Shown piece by piece: positions 40,659 through 54,787 of a stretch of 64,000 bases of DNA (within the stretch, counting starts at the first letter, position 1; the number at the start of each line of letters is the position of its first letter). The DNA is from Mycoplasma leachii PG50. GTDB taxonomy: Bacteria; Bacillota_I; Bacilli_A; Mycoplasmatales; Mycoplasmataceae. The translations under genes and the position numbers were made by a program. Where the stretch lies: NCBI RefSeq assembly GCF_000183365.1, contig NC_014751.1, forward strand, positions 496,001 to 560,000, read 5' to 3'. Below the pieces are notes generated by a model. The model did no database searches. It was not told the origin of the DNA and worked only from the letters and a program-made list of their open reading frames with translations.

Positions 40659-42557
40659 TTATTTTTTAACTATTTGTTCGAATTGTTTAATTAATGTGTC
40701 AGCTTCTGTTGTGCTATTACCGTCAATATTAGTTTGATTAATTAGTGATTTAGAAATATTTCCAGTTATTTCAGCTGTTCTATCATCTGTAACAACAGCT
40801 CTGGCAGTAACCTTACCAGTTTCTAATTTTACAAGTGATTTTAAAGATAATAATGAAGATCTTAACATATTTAAAGTAAAGTAACTAGGTTCATTTATAA
40901 GATCATTTTTATCTTTTAATTGTGCTTCTAGTTTTTTTACTAATTCTTCAAGAGTTTTAACTGTAGTTTCATTTACAACTGTTTTTAATGGCATTATATA
41001 TCCAGAAGTTTTTGCTAATGTTAATCAATTATCTTCTTCAGAATCGTTAATCTTATTTTTACCTGTATAAATTCATTTTAGGAATTTCTTAGTTCCGTTA
41101 TTTAATTTTTCATTACCTACATTAATTGGAATAATGCTTGAACCACCTTCATGGAAAATACCAATATTATTAGTTGTAGAATTAGTATTATTTGAACTAC
41201 CATTACTTTGTTTTGTTATTGTTGGAGTGATTTGAGAATCCATAAATACATCGGCTTCTTTTGCGTTAACAACACTAAAGTTAGGATCATTTAGAATGTC
41301 TTTACTAAAGTAAGGATGATTTTTTGTAAGAGAACTAACTTTATTTTGATGAGCACCAACTGAAGCAGCTAAACTAAAAGCACTTTGGAATCTAAAAATA
41401 TTTCATGATCCCCATTCTTTATCTAAATTAGCCATAAATTTCATTGATTGAAAGACTTTTTTATTTTTTTCACCTTTTGTCTTATCTTCTTTTCTTTTAA
41501 TAGAATCTTTTCATTCTCCTCAAAGTTTCTTAAACTCTTCCTTTGTTTTATCATCGTTTATTATATTATATTTAACATTATGAGATGGTTTGTTGTTGCT
41601 TGTAATATTTTCTAATTCAAAAACAGGTTTTTCAATTCTAGAATGTAATTCCTTGTAGAATTCATCTTCTTGATAGTCTATTGAAAATACTTCACCTGAA
41701 ATAGTATCTTCTTTGATTTTATCTTTATCAATTTCAACACCGTTTACAAAATTAGCGGCTAGTTCTCTAAGTGATTTAATAGATTTAAAGGTTTCTTCAG
41801 TTACATTAATTTTGCTTAAAGAACCACCATTTCCGTTTGAGCCAGAAGTGCTATTCAAACCATTTGTTTTTACTTTTAATGCACTTCATATACTTTTGTC
41901 TGGTATTTTATTACCTTTATTACTTTTTTTAGATTCTTCAGCCTTTTTATAAATATCAAGTTTATCGTCTACTTTTCCTCCACCTTTTTTAATTAAATCA
42001 AACATTTTTTTCATTAATTTTAGATTGTAGTGAACTGAATCAGTATCAGCATTATCAAATGGAATATTAAATAATTTGTCAGTTTGACCTTGACCAGCTA
42101 AAACAGAGTGAAGATCAGCAATTTTACTACTAAATAAACTTTTATTAATACCTTGATCAAAAACGTCTAATAATCTTTGGTCTTGATTAATAACATAAGC
42201 TCCAGATTGAGCTCCTAAAATAATGTTTGGTAATGCTTTTGTGTTACCAGTTTCCATATCTTCTTTAACTTTTTTAATTAATTGAAATTCTCCATAAATG
42301 CTATGTGTTTCAACATCTGGATCATTTTTTTTATTATCTGCAAAGCTAAATTTAACAGGAACAAAACCTTTTTCATTTTTAAATGTTTCATTATAGTATT
42401 TAACCATAGGTTTTAAAGATAAGGCTAAAGGTCAACCTGAACCTTGAGCTAATGAAAATAAAACTCTATCTGATTTAGTGGTTGTACACGCAATAGCAGC
42501 AAATGGAGCAGTCATAGTTAAAGCCATAGCTGATAATCCAAGTAATTTTTTTCTCAT
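40659..42557 (-). CDS. lppB: ABC transporter substrate-binding lipoprotein (LppB-like)
   Basis: 632 residues, about 70 kDa. Signal MRKKLLGLSAMALTMTAPFA with lipobox AIAC puts the acylated Cys at 24. The early LAQGSGWPLALSLKPMVKYYN and later GIFHEGGSSIIPINV segments fit extracellular sugar-binding proteins of type 1. A Gly/Ser/Asn-rich insert lies mid-protein (STSGSNGNGGS). It follows the ATPase and two permeases on the same strand, as lppB follows gtsABC in M. mycoides subsp. mycoides, and the size agrees with the described LppB. The gene name is inferred from order and size. AAGGAAA precedes the start. Confidence 0.72.
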
Positions 42558-42698
42558 TTTTTTATTTTCCTTGTTTTATTTTTTTCTTTTTTTCTAATTT
42601 ATATTTTATACTACGACGACGATGAATTTTTTTAAAACCTTTAAAAAACCAAAAAATAAATTAAAAAAAGAAAGGCAGTTTTATTTAGTAAAAACTTA
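42558..42698 (-). other. gap between gtsC-like and lppB-like genes with GTC repeat
   Basis: 141 bases. On the minus strand it contains CATCGTCGTCGTAGTATAAAAT, a GC-richer triplet repeat (positions about 42613-42625 on plus) directly before a TATAAA-like box, then a long A-rich purine leader ending in the lppB Shine-Dalgarno. This may be a separate lppB promoter. No terminator-like hairpin is evident. Confidence 0.4.
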
Positions 42699-43502
42699 CT
42701 AATTAAATCTACCAATCTTTTTAGAAAAACTCATATAAATAATTAATGGGACTAATATTGAAATCATAGCTCCAGCTGCTTGAACATTTATTAAACTTGC
42801 TTCTTGTTCTCTACCTAGTGTTTGATATCAAATTGTTATGTTTGTATAAGTATTTGAAAGTATAAATTGTGGTCATAAATAATCATTTCAAACTGAAATA
42901 AATGAAAAGATAATTAATAAGAAATAACCTAATTTCATTTTTGGTAAATAAACATAAAATAGCTTATCATGTCATTTTAAATTATCATTTATCATTACTT
43001 TTGATTTTTCAGTTTCTATACTTTTTGCTAGATTAAAAATATATGTAAAGTTAAAAAATGAAAAAATAGCATTTGTAACATAAGCAATTGGAGTTGTATA
43101 TAAATTAATTTGTAATAAAACTGTTTTTAAGCTTAAAAATATAGAAAACTCAGGAATTAAACTAATGATTATAAAAAAGTATAAAAACACTTTTTGATAT
43201 ACAGGTTTCATTTTTAATAAACCAATAATTGCTAAAGTATAAACAATTATTCTTATACTAATTAAAATAGTTGAAAATAATATAGTTCAACCAAAAGCAG
43301 CTAAAAAGTTGCTTTGAAATGCTTTTAAAAAGTTAGACCAGTTTCATTCTTTAATAAAAATATAAGTTTTATTTTCAATAATAGAACTATTATAAAGTAA
43401 AGCTTGTAATAACAAATAATATAAAGGAAATAATAACAACAAACACAACAATGCAATCAATAAGTATTTAATAATTTCTTTAATTATTATTTTTGTTTTC
43501 AT
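42699..43502 (-). CDS. gtsC: ABC transporter permease, MalG/UgpE type (GtsC-like)
   Basis: 267 residues with six hydrophobic spans. The EAA-loop region reads SIETEKSKVMINDNLKWHDKLFYVYLPKMK, degenerate but in the right place (the normal form has EAA-x3-G), and WNDYLWPQFIL is typical of the MalG/UgpE class. It overlaps gtsB by 23 bases. With the ATPase and the other permease it forms a CUT1-type importer, proposed for glycerol in M. mycoides (GtsABC). Name by synteny and composition. Confidence 0.7.
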
Positions 43503-44493
43503 ACTTACCTCTATTTTTTACAATAACTCTTTTAATTAATTTATAAATACTTTTAATTGTTTTTGGTCTTAATAATAAAATTAGACATAATAATAAAACT
43601 AAATAAGAAAAACTAAAAAATGCTGCTGAATAACCTCTTTCATATCTTAAAACACCACTAGAACCTCATCCAAAATATTTAATTGTATAACTTGTTAAAG
43701 TATGAGCATAATTTAAATCAACATTAAAACTATCTTCTAATAGTGCAGATGGTAATAATAAACAAGCAAAAATAAAATTAGTAAATAAAATTGAAAATAA
43801 TACTTTAGATAACTCATTTAAATAAACATATCTAAAAGATTGTAGTAATGTTAATTTATCATTTAACATTAACTTTTTATATTTATAATCACTTCTTGAT
43901 AAAGCTGCTGCAAATAAAATTAAATTAAATGGCAATGATCTTCAGATTTGATAAATAGCATAATAAATTCAAATTGGCAAACGCTTATTTCCACTAGTAA
44001 AGCTATATTGATTTAATCCTAGTATATAAAAAAATAAGTTTTTAGCTCCAAAAAAGTTAGTAAAAGCAATACCAATAGCAAATCCTGATATAAAAAATTG
44101 AGAATAAATTACTGATAGCAAAATACTTTTTGTAGTTTTACTAATTAAAGAATTAATAATAAAACTAAAAATTAAAGCTAGAATTATTGAAATTCCAGTT
44201 CCAAATAATAAAACAAACGTTGAATTTAAAATAGCATGTTTAAAGTTAGGATCAGATAAAATGTTATTATAGTTTTTAAAATTATATTCATAAATAGTTC
44301 TATTTGCTTCATTTGGTGTAAATCTTAAAGATTTTATAAAAGTATGAAAAATAGGAATAATAGTAAATAATAAAATTAAAAGTAATAAAGGTAACATTAA
44401 TAAAACTATTTTTAAAACAGGTAGTGAGTTTTTTAATTTTAGTTTTAAATTAAAACTATCTTTTTGTTTAAATTTTAATAAGAACTTATTCAT
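43480..44493 (-). CDS. gtsB: ABC transporter permease, MalF/UgpA type (GtsB-like)
   Basis: 337 residues from the ATG at 44493 ([10 protein letters not shown]), chosen because GGAAA lies at a better spacing than for the alternative ATG at 44508. Six hydrophobic spans. IWRSLPFNLILFAAALSRSD corresponds to the conserved segment before the EAA loop of MalF/UgpA-type permeases. The start overlaps the ATPase gene and the end overlaps gtsC, so the operon is tightly coupled. Two TGA Trp codons. Confidence 0.7.
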
Positions 44494-45706
44494 AAATACG
44501 ATTTCCATTCTTATTAAAAACTAATACATCAGATTGGTTATATTTAAGATCAATTAAATCATTAACTTGTAGTGAATTATCATTTAAAACTAAAGTTCAT
44601 TTAATATCTTTATTAAAGTTAATTAAATAATGTACTTTATCTCCAAAACTTTTTTTATCAATAATTTGATATTTACCATTTAAATTAGCTTTAACTTTAA
44701 TTTTATTATGTCTTATATAATAACTTTTATTATCTTGTGTTTTAATAAAATTAATTTCAGGACTTCCTATAAATTTTGCAACAAACAAATTATTTGGATC
44801 ATTATACATTTGTTCTCCAGAACTAAATTGTTGGATTTTACCTTTATCTAGTAAAATAATTTGATCACTAATTTTTAAAGCATCTTGTTGGTCATGAGTA
44901 ACTATTATCATACTTAAATTAAATTCTTTTTTAATTTTAATTAATCAATCAATAGTTGATTCTTTAATTTTGGCATCAAGTGCAGAAAATGGTTCATCTA
45001 ATAAAACTAAATTAGTTTTTTTAATAATTCCTTTAGCAAACGCTACTCTTTGTTTTTGACCACCAGATAACTGGTTAACATTTTTATATAATAATTGATC
45101 AATACCTAATTTTTTAGAAATTAATTCTATTTCATTTTTAAATAAATTTTTTAATTTAATTTCTTTTAAAAACTTAAATTTATGTTTTACTTGTTTTTCA
45201 AATAAACATAAAAATACAAGTTTTAAAAAAGCTTGTTTTTTTGTTTTAGTTTTTGAATTTAAATCATTTATAAGATTTTTATAGACTTCAAATTGATCTA
45301 TTAATTTTTTTGAAAATAACTCTTTATTATTTAAAAATTTTTCAAAATAATTCAAATATGTTTGTTCAACTCATTTTGAATAATTTTTAGCACTTAAAAA
45401 AACATTATTAAAAACAGTTGTATTTTCATACACTGAGTTTTCTTGCATAATATAAGCAACTTCGTGAATTTTAGGGTTATTTAAAATGTGAATACTTCCT
45501 TTGTCTGGTTTAATATATCCTAATAAAAGGTTTAATAAAGTTGTTTTTCCACTCCCAGAAGGTCCTAGTAAAGAAATAATTTGGTTTTTTTGTATTTGTA
45601 AATGATCTATTAATAAATCATAATTTGATTGTTTTTTATGATATTTAAACCTTAAGTCATTAATTTCAATTAAAACATTATCATTATTTGGTTTTGGTTT
45701 TTTCAT
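44486..45706 (-). CDS. gtsA: ABC transporter ATP-binding protein (GtsA-like) with insertion
   Basis: 406 residues. Walker [10 protein letters not shown] (48-56), Q-loop [12 protein letters not shown], signature LSGGQKQR (from 213), Walker B LVLLDEP and H-loop [11 protein letters not shown] are all intact. A C-terminal regulatory MalK/UgpC-like domain follows. The distance from Walker A to signature is about 165 residues, about 70 more than usual. The extra Lys/Phe-rich stretch lies between the Q-loop and signature, in the helical domain that touches the permeases. First gene of the operon. Energises uptake of a sugar or glycerol-type substrate. Confidence 0.75.
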
Positions 45707-46082
45707 AAGATTTTAATTTGATTCTTTCGTTTATATTAATTAGTTAATAAGAACTAATTTCAATTTTATTTTGTTAAATATTATTAAATTATATTTAGTA
45801 GGTCTATATAAGATCTATAAGTTTTTAAAACAGTCAGAATTTTAAAACACTCCTTTCTTTTAAAATTTGCTTTTTTAAAAATTTTAACAAAAATAAGAAT
45901 GAATTATTAGTTAGTTTTAATATTATTATTTTTTACTAGATTTAATGTTGTAATATAAAAGTGTATAGACTAGTTATTGTTCTATATAAACTACTAATTA
46001 GTTATTAAATTAGTTTAATTATTAATTTAATAACTAATTATTTAAGATTAAATAAAAATAAAAATTGATAGAATGGATTAAT
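45707..46082 (+). other. 376-base divergent intergenic region
   Basis: No gene-length coding region is visible. It must hold promoters for the gtsA-like gene (minus) and the MFS gene (plus). It contains an 8-bp dyad AATTAGTT/AACTAATT (45738-45745 and 45752-45759), an 18-bp inverted repeat (45995-46040), and on the minus strand an AAAGGAGTG sequence (about 45853-45861) with no ATG, GTG or TTG opening at proper spacing. Confidence 0.55.
45995..46040. repeat. perfect 18-bp inverted repeat upstream of the MFS gene
   Basis: TAATTAGTTATTAAATTA (45995-46012) and TAATTTAATAACTAATTA (46023-46040) are exact reverse complements with a 10-base spacer. No T tract follows, so it is not a plain terminator. 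It may be an operator or 5' UTR hairpin. Confidence 0.7.
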
Positions 46083-47600
46083 ATGGACAAGGTTACTAAA
46101 TTTTTTGGAAGTATTCCTGAATTTTTTAAACGTAATTATGTTCTTTTGATTTTAGCTTTAGCCGATGTTGCTATTATGGCTATTCCATTTTATATGGATA
46201 ATTTTATTCCTAACATGAACGCTAACTTTAGATTAGCTCAATCAGATTATTCACAAGCTGGAGCTATTTATGGTTATGTTTCACTTCCATGTTATATACT
46301 TGGAGCTTGACTAGGAGATAAATTTAGAGCCAAATCAATGGTTGTATTAGGTATTGTTATTACTGGAGTTTTAGGAGTTTGGTATGTTATTTTACCATTT
46401 GTTCCTCTATTAGCTGGTAATACAGACCATGTTTTACAAGGTGCTTTTAGAAATTTAATGGTTGTTCAATTATGTATAATTTTTGCAGGATTTGCTTTTG
46501 CAACTTGTGCATTATTTTGAGCACCATTATGAAAACTTGTAAAAAACGTTAACACTGAACATTTACCAAAAGAGTTACAAGAAAAACAAGTTGGAAAAAA
46601 CAACGGTATTCAAGGAATGCTAAATGGGTTAATTGGTTTAGCAATTGCTTTATTTGGTACATTACTTTTAGAATTGCAAAACCATGAGATTTTAGGTAAA
46701 GTTGGTGGAGAAAACGGAGTTTCAGTAGGATTTTTAATTTTAATTTCTTTATATGCTGGATTTATTATTCTTTCAGCACTATTAGCCTTATTTTTAATTA
46801 AAGAACCTAAATTACAAGAACCACCAAGCTTTTCAGTTAAAGCACTAGTAAGTGTTATTAAAGATAAAACTGTAATTTTATTAGCTATTTTAGTTTTAGG
46901 AGTTTACATGTTACAAATGGGGTTATCTTCATATGTAAACTATTTAAAAAACGTGTTCTGAGTTCCTGGATTAGCTGTTATGTTAATTGGGTTAATGAGA
47001 ACATATGCTATGAGATTTATGATTGCAGGATGATTTGGTAAATATGCTGATAAGAAAAATTCTTATATTCCACTAATTTGTATAGGTTTATTACTTGGTA
47101 TGTTATTAGTTGGAGTTGGAGTAATTTTACCTGGATTTGGATTAGATAATATTACAAATGATACAGATCCAAATCTAAAAAAAGCTTCAACTATTATATT
47201 ACAAGTTGCAGCTGGATTAAATTTAGTTGTAATGGGAGCTGTTACTTGAGCTGTTGTTACAATTAGATGATCTCCAATTGGAACTGATTTAAGAATTGCA
47301 AATGAAAAATATGCAGCAGCAGTTAATGTTGTTAGTGTTATTGCCTTTACACCAGATGCATTCTTTAAACAGATTAGATCAGCAATTGAAGCAAAACACC
47401 AAATGACTATTATTATTAATGGAAGAGAAAGTATTGTTGCTGATAGACTTGGTAACCAATTAATTTTATTAGTAGTTTTAGGATTTGGTTTACTTGGATT
47501 AGTTTCTGGAATTATTCTTCATTTTGTTTTACAATCAAGAAGTAAATGAGAAGCTTTAGAATCAAGACTACAAGTTATTGAAAGCAAAATTAAGAACTAA
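46083..47600 (+). CDS. major facilitator superfamily transporter
   Basis: 505 residues with about 12 hydrophobic spans. The start at 46083 (MDKVTKFFGSIPEFFKR) was preferred over an upstream TTG, with GAATGGA upstream. Loop 2-3 reads LGDKFRAKSMVVLG, the MFS G-x3-D-R/K-x-G-like signature, and WFGKYADKKNSY is the corresponding motif in the second half. Codon use is less AT-extreme than for neighbours and the protein is well conserved-looking, so it is probably a housekeeping transporter. Substrate unknown. TGA Trp codons throughout. Monocistronic. Confidence 0.82.
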
Positions 47601-47601
47601 T

Positions 47602-47633
47602 AAAAAGTCATAAGTTAAATCTTATGACTTTTT
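47602..47633 (+). terminator. bidirectional terminator between the MFS gene and recD2
   Basis: AAAAAGTCATAAG (47602-47614) pairs perfectly with CTTATGACTTTTT (47621-47633). The two convergent genes end 2 and 8 bases away. Confidence 0.9.
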
Positions 47634-47640
47634 ATTTACA

Positions 47641-49824
47641 CTAATTATTTAATTTATCTAAAATATGTTCAACTAAAGTAGTTTTTCTAATTCTTGCATT
47701 TTTTTTACTTGCTTTTATAAACAAGTCAAAATCACCAATTACTACTAGTTGTTTTTTTGCTCTAGTAATAGCTGTATATAAAAGTTTTTTATTTAAAAAA
47801 CTACTAAATAAAGTATCTTGTAAAACTAAAATTACTTGATCATATTCACTACCTTGAGTTTTATGTACACTACAACAATAACTTAAATTAATTTCATCAA
47901 ATTGTTCACTTGTAAATTCAAACAAGTTGTTATTAAAGTTAATAATAGCTGAATTAAATTTATTATTATTTTTATTAATTTGACAAATATATCCAATATC
48001 ACCATTTGATAAATTTAATTCACTATCATTTTTTAAATACATAACTTTATCATTAACAGCATATCTAAATCTTAATCTATCATAAACATTATTAGTATCT
48101 AAAATATTTTGATTAAAGTTATATTGAATAAAATTATTTAAATTTTCAATTCCTAAAATATCAGCATAAACTGGAGAAATCACTTGAATACTTTTAGTTT
48201 GATTAATAGTTTTACTATAAACTGTTTTTAAATACTCTAAACAAGCTTGTTTATCTTTATTAAAGAAAAACTCTACATTATCTAAGTTTTGTAATTTGTT
48301 TAGATCTAAATTATCATTTTTTATCATATAAGCTAGATCAATAATTCCATTATTAAAACTTTGACGATGAATGTTTATTAAATTAGTAGTACAAATAATT
48401 TTTGAGTTAATAATATCATAAAAAACATTTCCATACCCAACACTTGCTAACTGATCAACATCACCAATTAAAACAATTTTTTGAGCATTATTTATTGAAG
48501 ATAAAAATTGAGAAAATAAGCGAGCATCGATCATTGAACATTCATCAAGTATTAATAAATCATAATCTAGTGGATGATATTTATTAACACTAAATTTATT
48601 GTCTTTTTCATAACCTAAAAGTTTATGAATAGTTGTTGCATGACTTTCTGTAAAGTTTTCTCTAATTTTTGCAGCCGCTCTTCCAGTTGGTGTACAAATT
48701 GCATAATTACTAGAATGATAAACTTTTTTAAACAATTCAACTATTGCTTTAATAATTGTTGTTTTACCAGTTCCAGGTCCTCCAGTTATAATACTGATTT
48801 TATGTTTAATAAAGTTTTTTAAAGCTAAAACTTGATCTTTGTCATATTTAAAATCTTTAATTTGTGTATTTAGTTGAATTTGATTAATATAACTAGTTAA
48901 TAAATTATCATCAATATCATTAGTCTTTAAATGATTATTAACTAAAACTTTACTAATTATTTGTTCATCATTAAATGATTCATAAGTATAAATCTTTTCA
49001 TTTTTTAAAACTAATAATTCATTTTTAATAGCATAATCTAAACCATTATTTAATAAGTCTAAATCATTAATTTTTATTAAATCAGAAACTTTTTTAAATA
49101 AGTAGTTTTTATAAGTATAACTATCTCCTAAATTAAATAAAATCTCATTACAAGCATATAAATGTCAATAACTAGTTCTAGTTAAATTATTAATATCATT
49201 ATTATTAAAATGTAAAAATATCTTATCAATATCTTGCATTAAACCAAGTTCGTGCTTAAAACTAAATTCAAACCAATTATTAGTTAGAATTTGTTTTATT
49301 TCATTTTCATCATTAGTAAACTTTTTTAGTTTATCTAGTATTTTTAAGTTTAAATTATGATTAATAAATTCAATTTTTAAAAAGTTTTGTTCATTAATTT
49401 GTTTGATTTTATTATAAATTAATTCTAATTTATCTTTACTAATATCTTTGATTTGAAAAAACTGTTCTTTATTATTTAAAATTTCTTGTATAAAGTTTTT
49501 TGAATAAAGTTTAGCTATTTTACTAGCTGTTAAATTACCAATTCCTGGAAAAACATCAGATTTTAAAAAGTTAATAATTTGTTGTTCTGTATTAATACTT
49601 GCTAAAGTAAAACTACTTACTTCAAAACTTGTTCCATATTTAATATGACTTGTTTGTTTTCCTATTAATTCATATAAAATTTTTGGTTTTAAATCACTAA
49701 TTTCACCTTTAATTTTTATAGTTTTATTAGAATTATTTTCACTTGTAAAAATAGCTAAAGCTCAAGAATCTGATTTGTATAAAAACTTAGATAAGTAACC
49801 TCTGATTTTTATTTGTTCTTCCAT
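47641..49824 (-). CDS. recD2: RecD2-type ATP-dependent DNA helicase
   Basis: 727 residues from the ATG at 49824. The N-terminal OB-like part and the helix-hairpin-helix region (FPGIGNLTASKIAKLY) are RecD2 features, then the superfamily 1B helicase: Walker A ITGGPGTGKTTIIKA, CTPTGRAAAKI (Ia), DLLILDECSMID (II), LIGDVDQLASVG (III) and SVHKTQGSEYDQVILVL (V), YTAITRAKKQLVVIG (VI). RecD2 unwinds DNA 5' to 3' and acts in repair without RecBC. TGA Trp codons are few. Confidence 0.9.
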
Positions 49825-49904
49825 AATATGTTCCAATCTTAAAATCTATTTTAATAATATCAAAACATTACTAAATTAAAATTTAATAAAATAAAACTAA
49901 TTAA

Positions 49905-49935
49905 ATAAAAAAAGTTCAAATAATTTGAACTTTAA
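49905..49935 (-). terminator. terminator of parE-parC
   Basis: AAAGTTCAAA (49911-49920) pairs with TTTGAACTTT (49924-49933), followed on the minus strand by T-rich sequence. The stem overlaps the parC stop. Confidence 0.82.
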
Positions 49936-52628
49936 TTATCATCTTGATTTTGATCATCATCACTAAAATAATCTTCAAAATCTAATTGTTTAGTTTTTTT
50001 ATCTTTTTTATTTTGACTAACTTTAGATAAAAGTGAGGAAATATCATCTAAATAAGAACTTAAATCAGATCCGTGAACTTGGTTTGCATTACTTATAGCT
50101 TTATTTTTAGTATCTCTTGAAACAACAATACGTTCACTTACTAATTTATTAAACTTTGGTTTAGTTTCTATTTGATCATTTGTATTTTGATCATTAAAAT
50201 TATTTGCTAAAGCAGGTTGATCAAAAGCAATTGATCTTATTAATTGTTTAATAGAAATATATGAAATTTCATCAATATTTGTAGAAATACTGTTTTGTTC
50301 TAAATTAGTATGTTTTAAATCACTTACATTAATATCAGTGATTTGGTCATTTGTATCTAAAATACTAATACTCATTTGATCATTAATTGCAAAACCAAAT
50401 ATTACTTGTTCTTTGTTTTTCTTTTTTTCAACTAAAATTCTAATTCCTTTTTTTGGTCTAATATAAATTGGAATTAAATTTTGATCTAGTCTTTTGTAAT
50501 TATTTTTATTTGTAAAAATTAAAACATCTTTATTATTTTGTAAACTTAAAGCACTAATTATATAATCATCTTTTAAATTAGCAGCTTTAACTCCTTTTGA
50601 AATAGTTGATTGGATTGGGATATCTTCAATATTATATCTAACAGCATATCCATTTTTTGTAACAATACAACAATATGAAGTTTTAGAACTAACTAGATCT
50701 GCATAAACTAAACTATCATCATCACTAATTTTCATAATCTTAAATGATTTGTTAAAAATTTTAGTCTCTAGATCTGAAATTTGAGTTCTTTTAATTAACC
50801 CATTTTTGCTAACTAATAATAAGTGTTGAGTAGAATTTATAAATTCTTTAATTACTAAAGCATTAATAATAGTTTCATTTGGTTGAGTAGTTGCTACACT
50901 ATTTATATGCACACCTTGATCTTTTCATTTACTACTTGAGATTTTATATAAAGGAATTGAATAATAATTTGCTTGATCTGAAATTAAAATCAAATGATCT
51001 AAATTTGAACAAACTCCTTGACTAATTCACATATCATTTGGTTTTTTACCAAAAGAACTTAATTCATTTTTATTTAAAATATTATTATCAATAACTTTAA
51101 TATAACCATCTTTTGAAATTCATAAATTAATTTCTTTTTCGATAATTACTTCTTTTTGATCAACATCTAAATCTTCAACTAAATCTTCAACTTGAGATTT
51201 TCTTTTTATACCAAATTGCTTTTTAACTTCTTCTAATCTTGAAATGATCTCATTATCTAAAACTAAACTATTATTTAAAATTTCTTGATATTTTTTAATT
51301 TTTTCTATTAGTTCAGTTTTTTCTAATAATAATTTATTAACATCAGTTGAAGTCAAGCGGTATAATCTCATATCAACAATAGCTGTTGCTTGATTTGTTG
51401 TAAATTTAAAAGTTATAACTAAATTATTAATTGCATCTAATCTATTTTCTGATTTTCTAATTACTTTAATAATTTCATCTAATATTGATAAAGTTTTAAT
51501 TAAACCATTAACTATTTCTAATCTTAGATTTGCTTTATTTAAATTAAATTGAGTTCTTTTAATAAATACTTCTTTATAATGAGAAATATAAGCTTTAATA
51601 ATATCAATTAAACCCAATTGTTTTGGTTGTTTATCAACAATAATAATATTGTTATAGTTATATGAAACACTTAGTCAAGTTGATTTAAATAAAAATTTTC
51701 TAACAGTTTCTAAGTTAGCTTTTTCATTTAATTCAATAACAATTCTTAAACCTTTTCTATCAGTTTCATCTCTAATTTCTTTAATTCCTAGATTAGGATT
51801 ATTATCAATAACATCACCAATTTTTTTAACAAGATCTTGTTTAACTACTTCATATGGAATTTCATCAATTACAATATTGTTTTTTTCTTGATGCCATTTA
51901 CTACTAATAATTACTTTTCCTTTACCTGTTAAAAAAGCTTCTCTTATTCCTTGTTTATTTTGAATAACAGCTCCAGTTGGAAAATCAGGGCCTTTAACTA
52001 TTTTTAAAATTTGATCAATAGTAATATTTGGATTTTTAATTATATTAATAGTCGCATCAATAATTTCACTTAGATTATGTGGGGGCATATTTGTTGCATA
52101 ACCCGCAGCAATTCCAGTAGCTCCATTTACTAAAATATTTGGAAAATAACTAGGTAAAACTGTTGGTTCATTTTCACTATCATCAAAATTTGGAGCAAAA
52201 ACAACAGTATTTTTTTCTAAATCTTCTAATAAAAGATTAGAAATTTTAGTAAGTCTAGCTTCTGTATAACGCATAGCAGCAGCGCTATCTCCATCAATTG
52301 AACCGTTATTTCCTTGCATATCAACTAGTGGAATATTAACTTTTCATCACTGAGACATTCTAACCATTGCATCATATATAGAACTATCTCCATGTGGGTG
52401 ATATTTACCAATTACTTCTCCAACTACTCTTGCTGATTTTTTAAAAGGTTTATCAAATGTTAAATTTAATTGGTTCATCGCATATAAAATACGACGTTGA
52501 ACAGGTTTTAATCCATCTCTAACATCAGGTAAAGCTCTTTCTTGGATAATATATTTTGCATATCTACTAAATCTATTACCTAGCAATTCTTCTAATGGAT
52601 ATAAAATAATTTTTGATTTATCTGACAT
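49932..52628 (-). CDS. parC: DNA topoisomerase IV subunit A
   Basis: 898 residues. It begins with the [19 protein letters not shown] winged-helix motif, and the active-site Tyr is Y121 in [25 protein letters not shown] contains the quinolone-resistance positions (Ser and, 4 residues on, Asp). The long coiled-coil and C-terminal beta-pinwheel repeats follow ([19 protein letters not shown]), and the tail is Asp-rich. With ParE it decatenates daughter chromosomes. It starts 1 base after the parE stop. Confidence 0.95.
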
Positions 52629-52629
52629 T

Positions 52630-54573
<1,944 letters not shown>

Positions 54574-54787
54574 TTATAAGTACTTCTACATATAATAATT
54601 ATATTTATTCTAAAACGATTAAAATTAAATGTTTAAGAAATTATCATATCAATTTTACAAATAAACTAATATTTTTAAACAAATTATTTTTTATATAAGT
54701 ATTAAAAAATAAAAACACTTTTTATTTCAAATTTGTTTTATACAAACTTTAGTTTTGTTATAAAAATATTGAAAGGAAGAAATAAAA

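Noticed and set aside
41713..41952. A plus-strand frame with Leu-rich translation
   Set aside because: It is antisense to the lppB-like gene with no start signal.
48625..48822. A Cys- and Ser-rich plus-strand frame
   Set aside because: It is opposite the helicase motifs of recD2 and its composition mirrors that coding strand.
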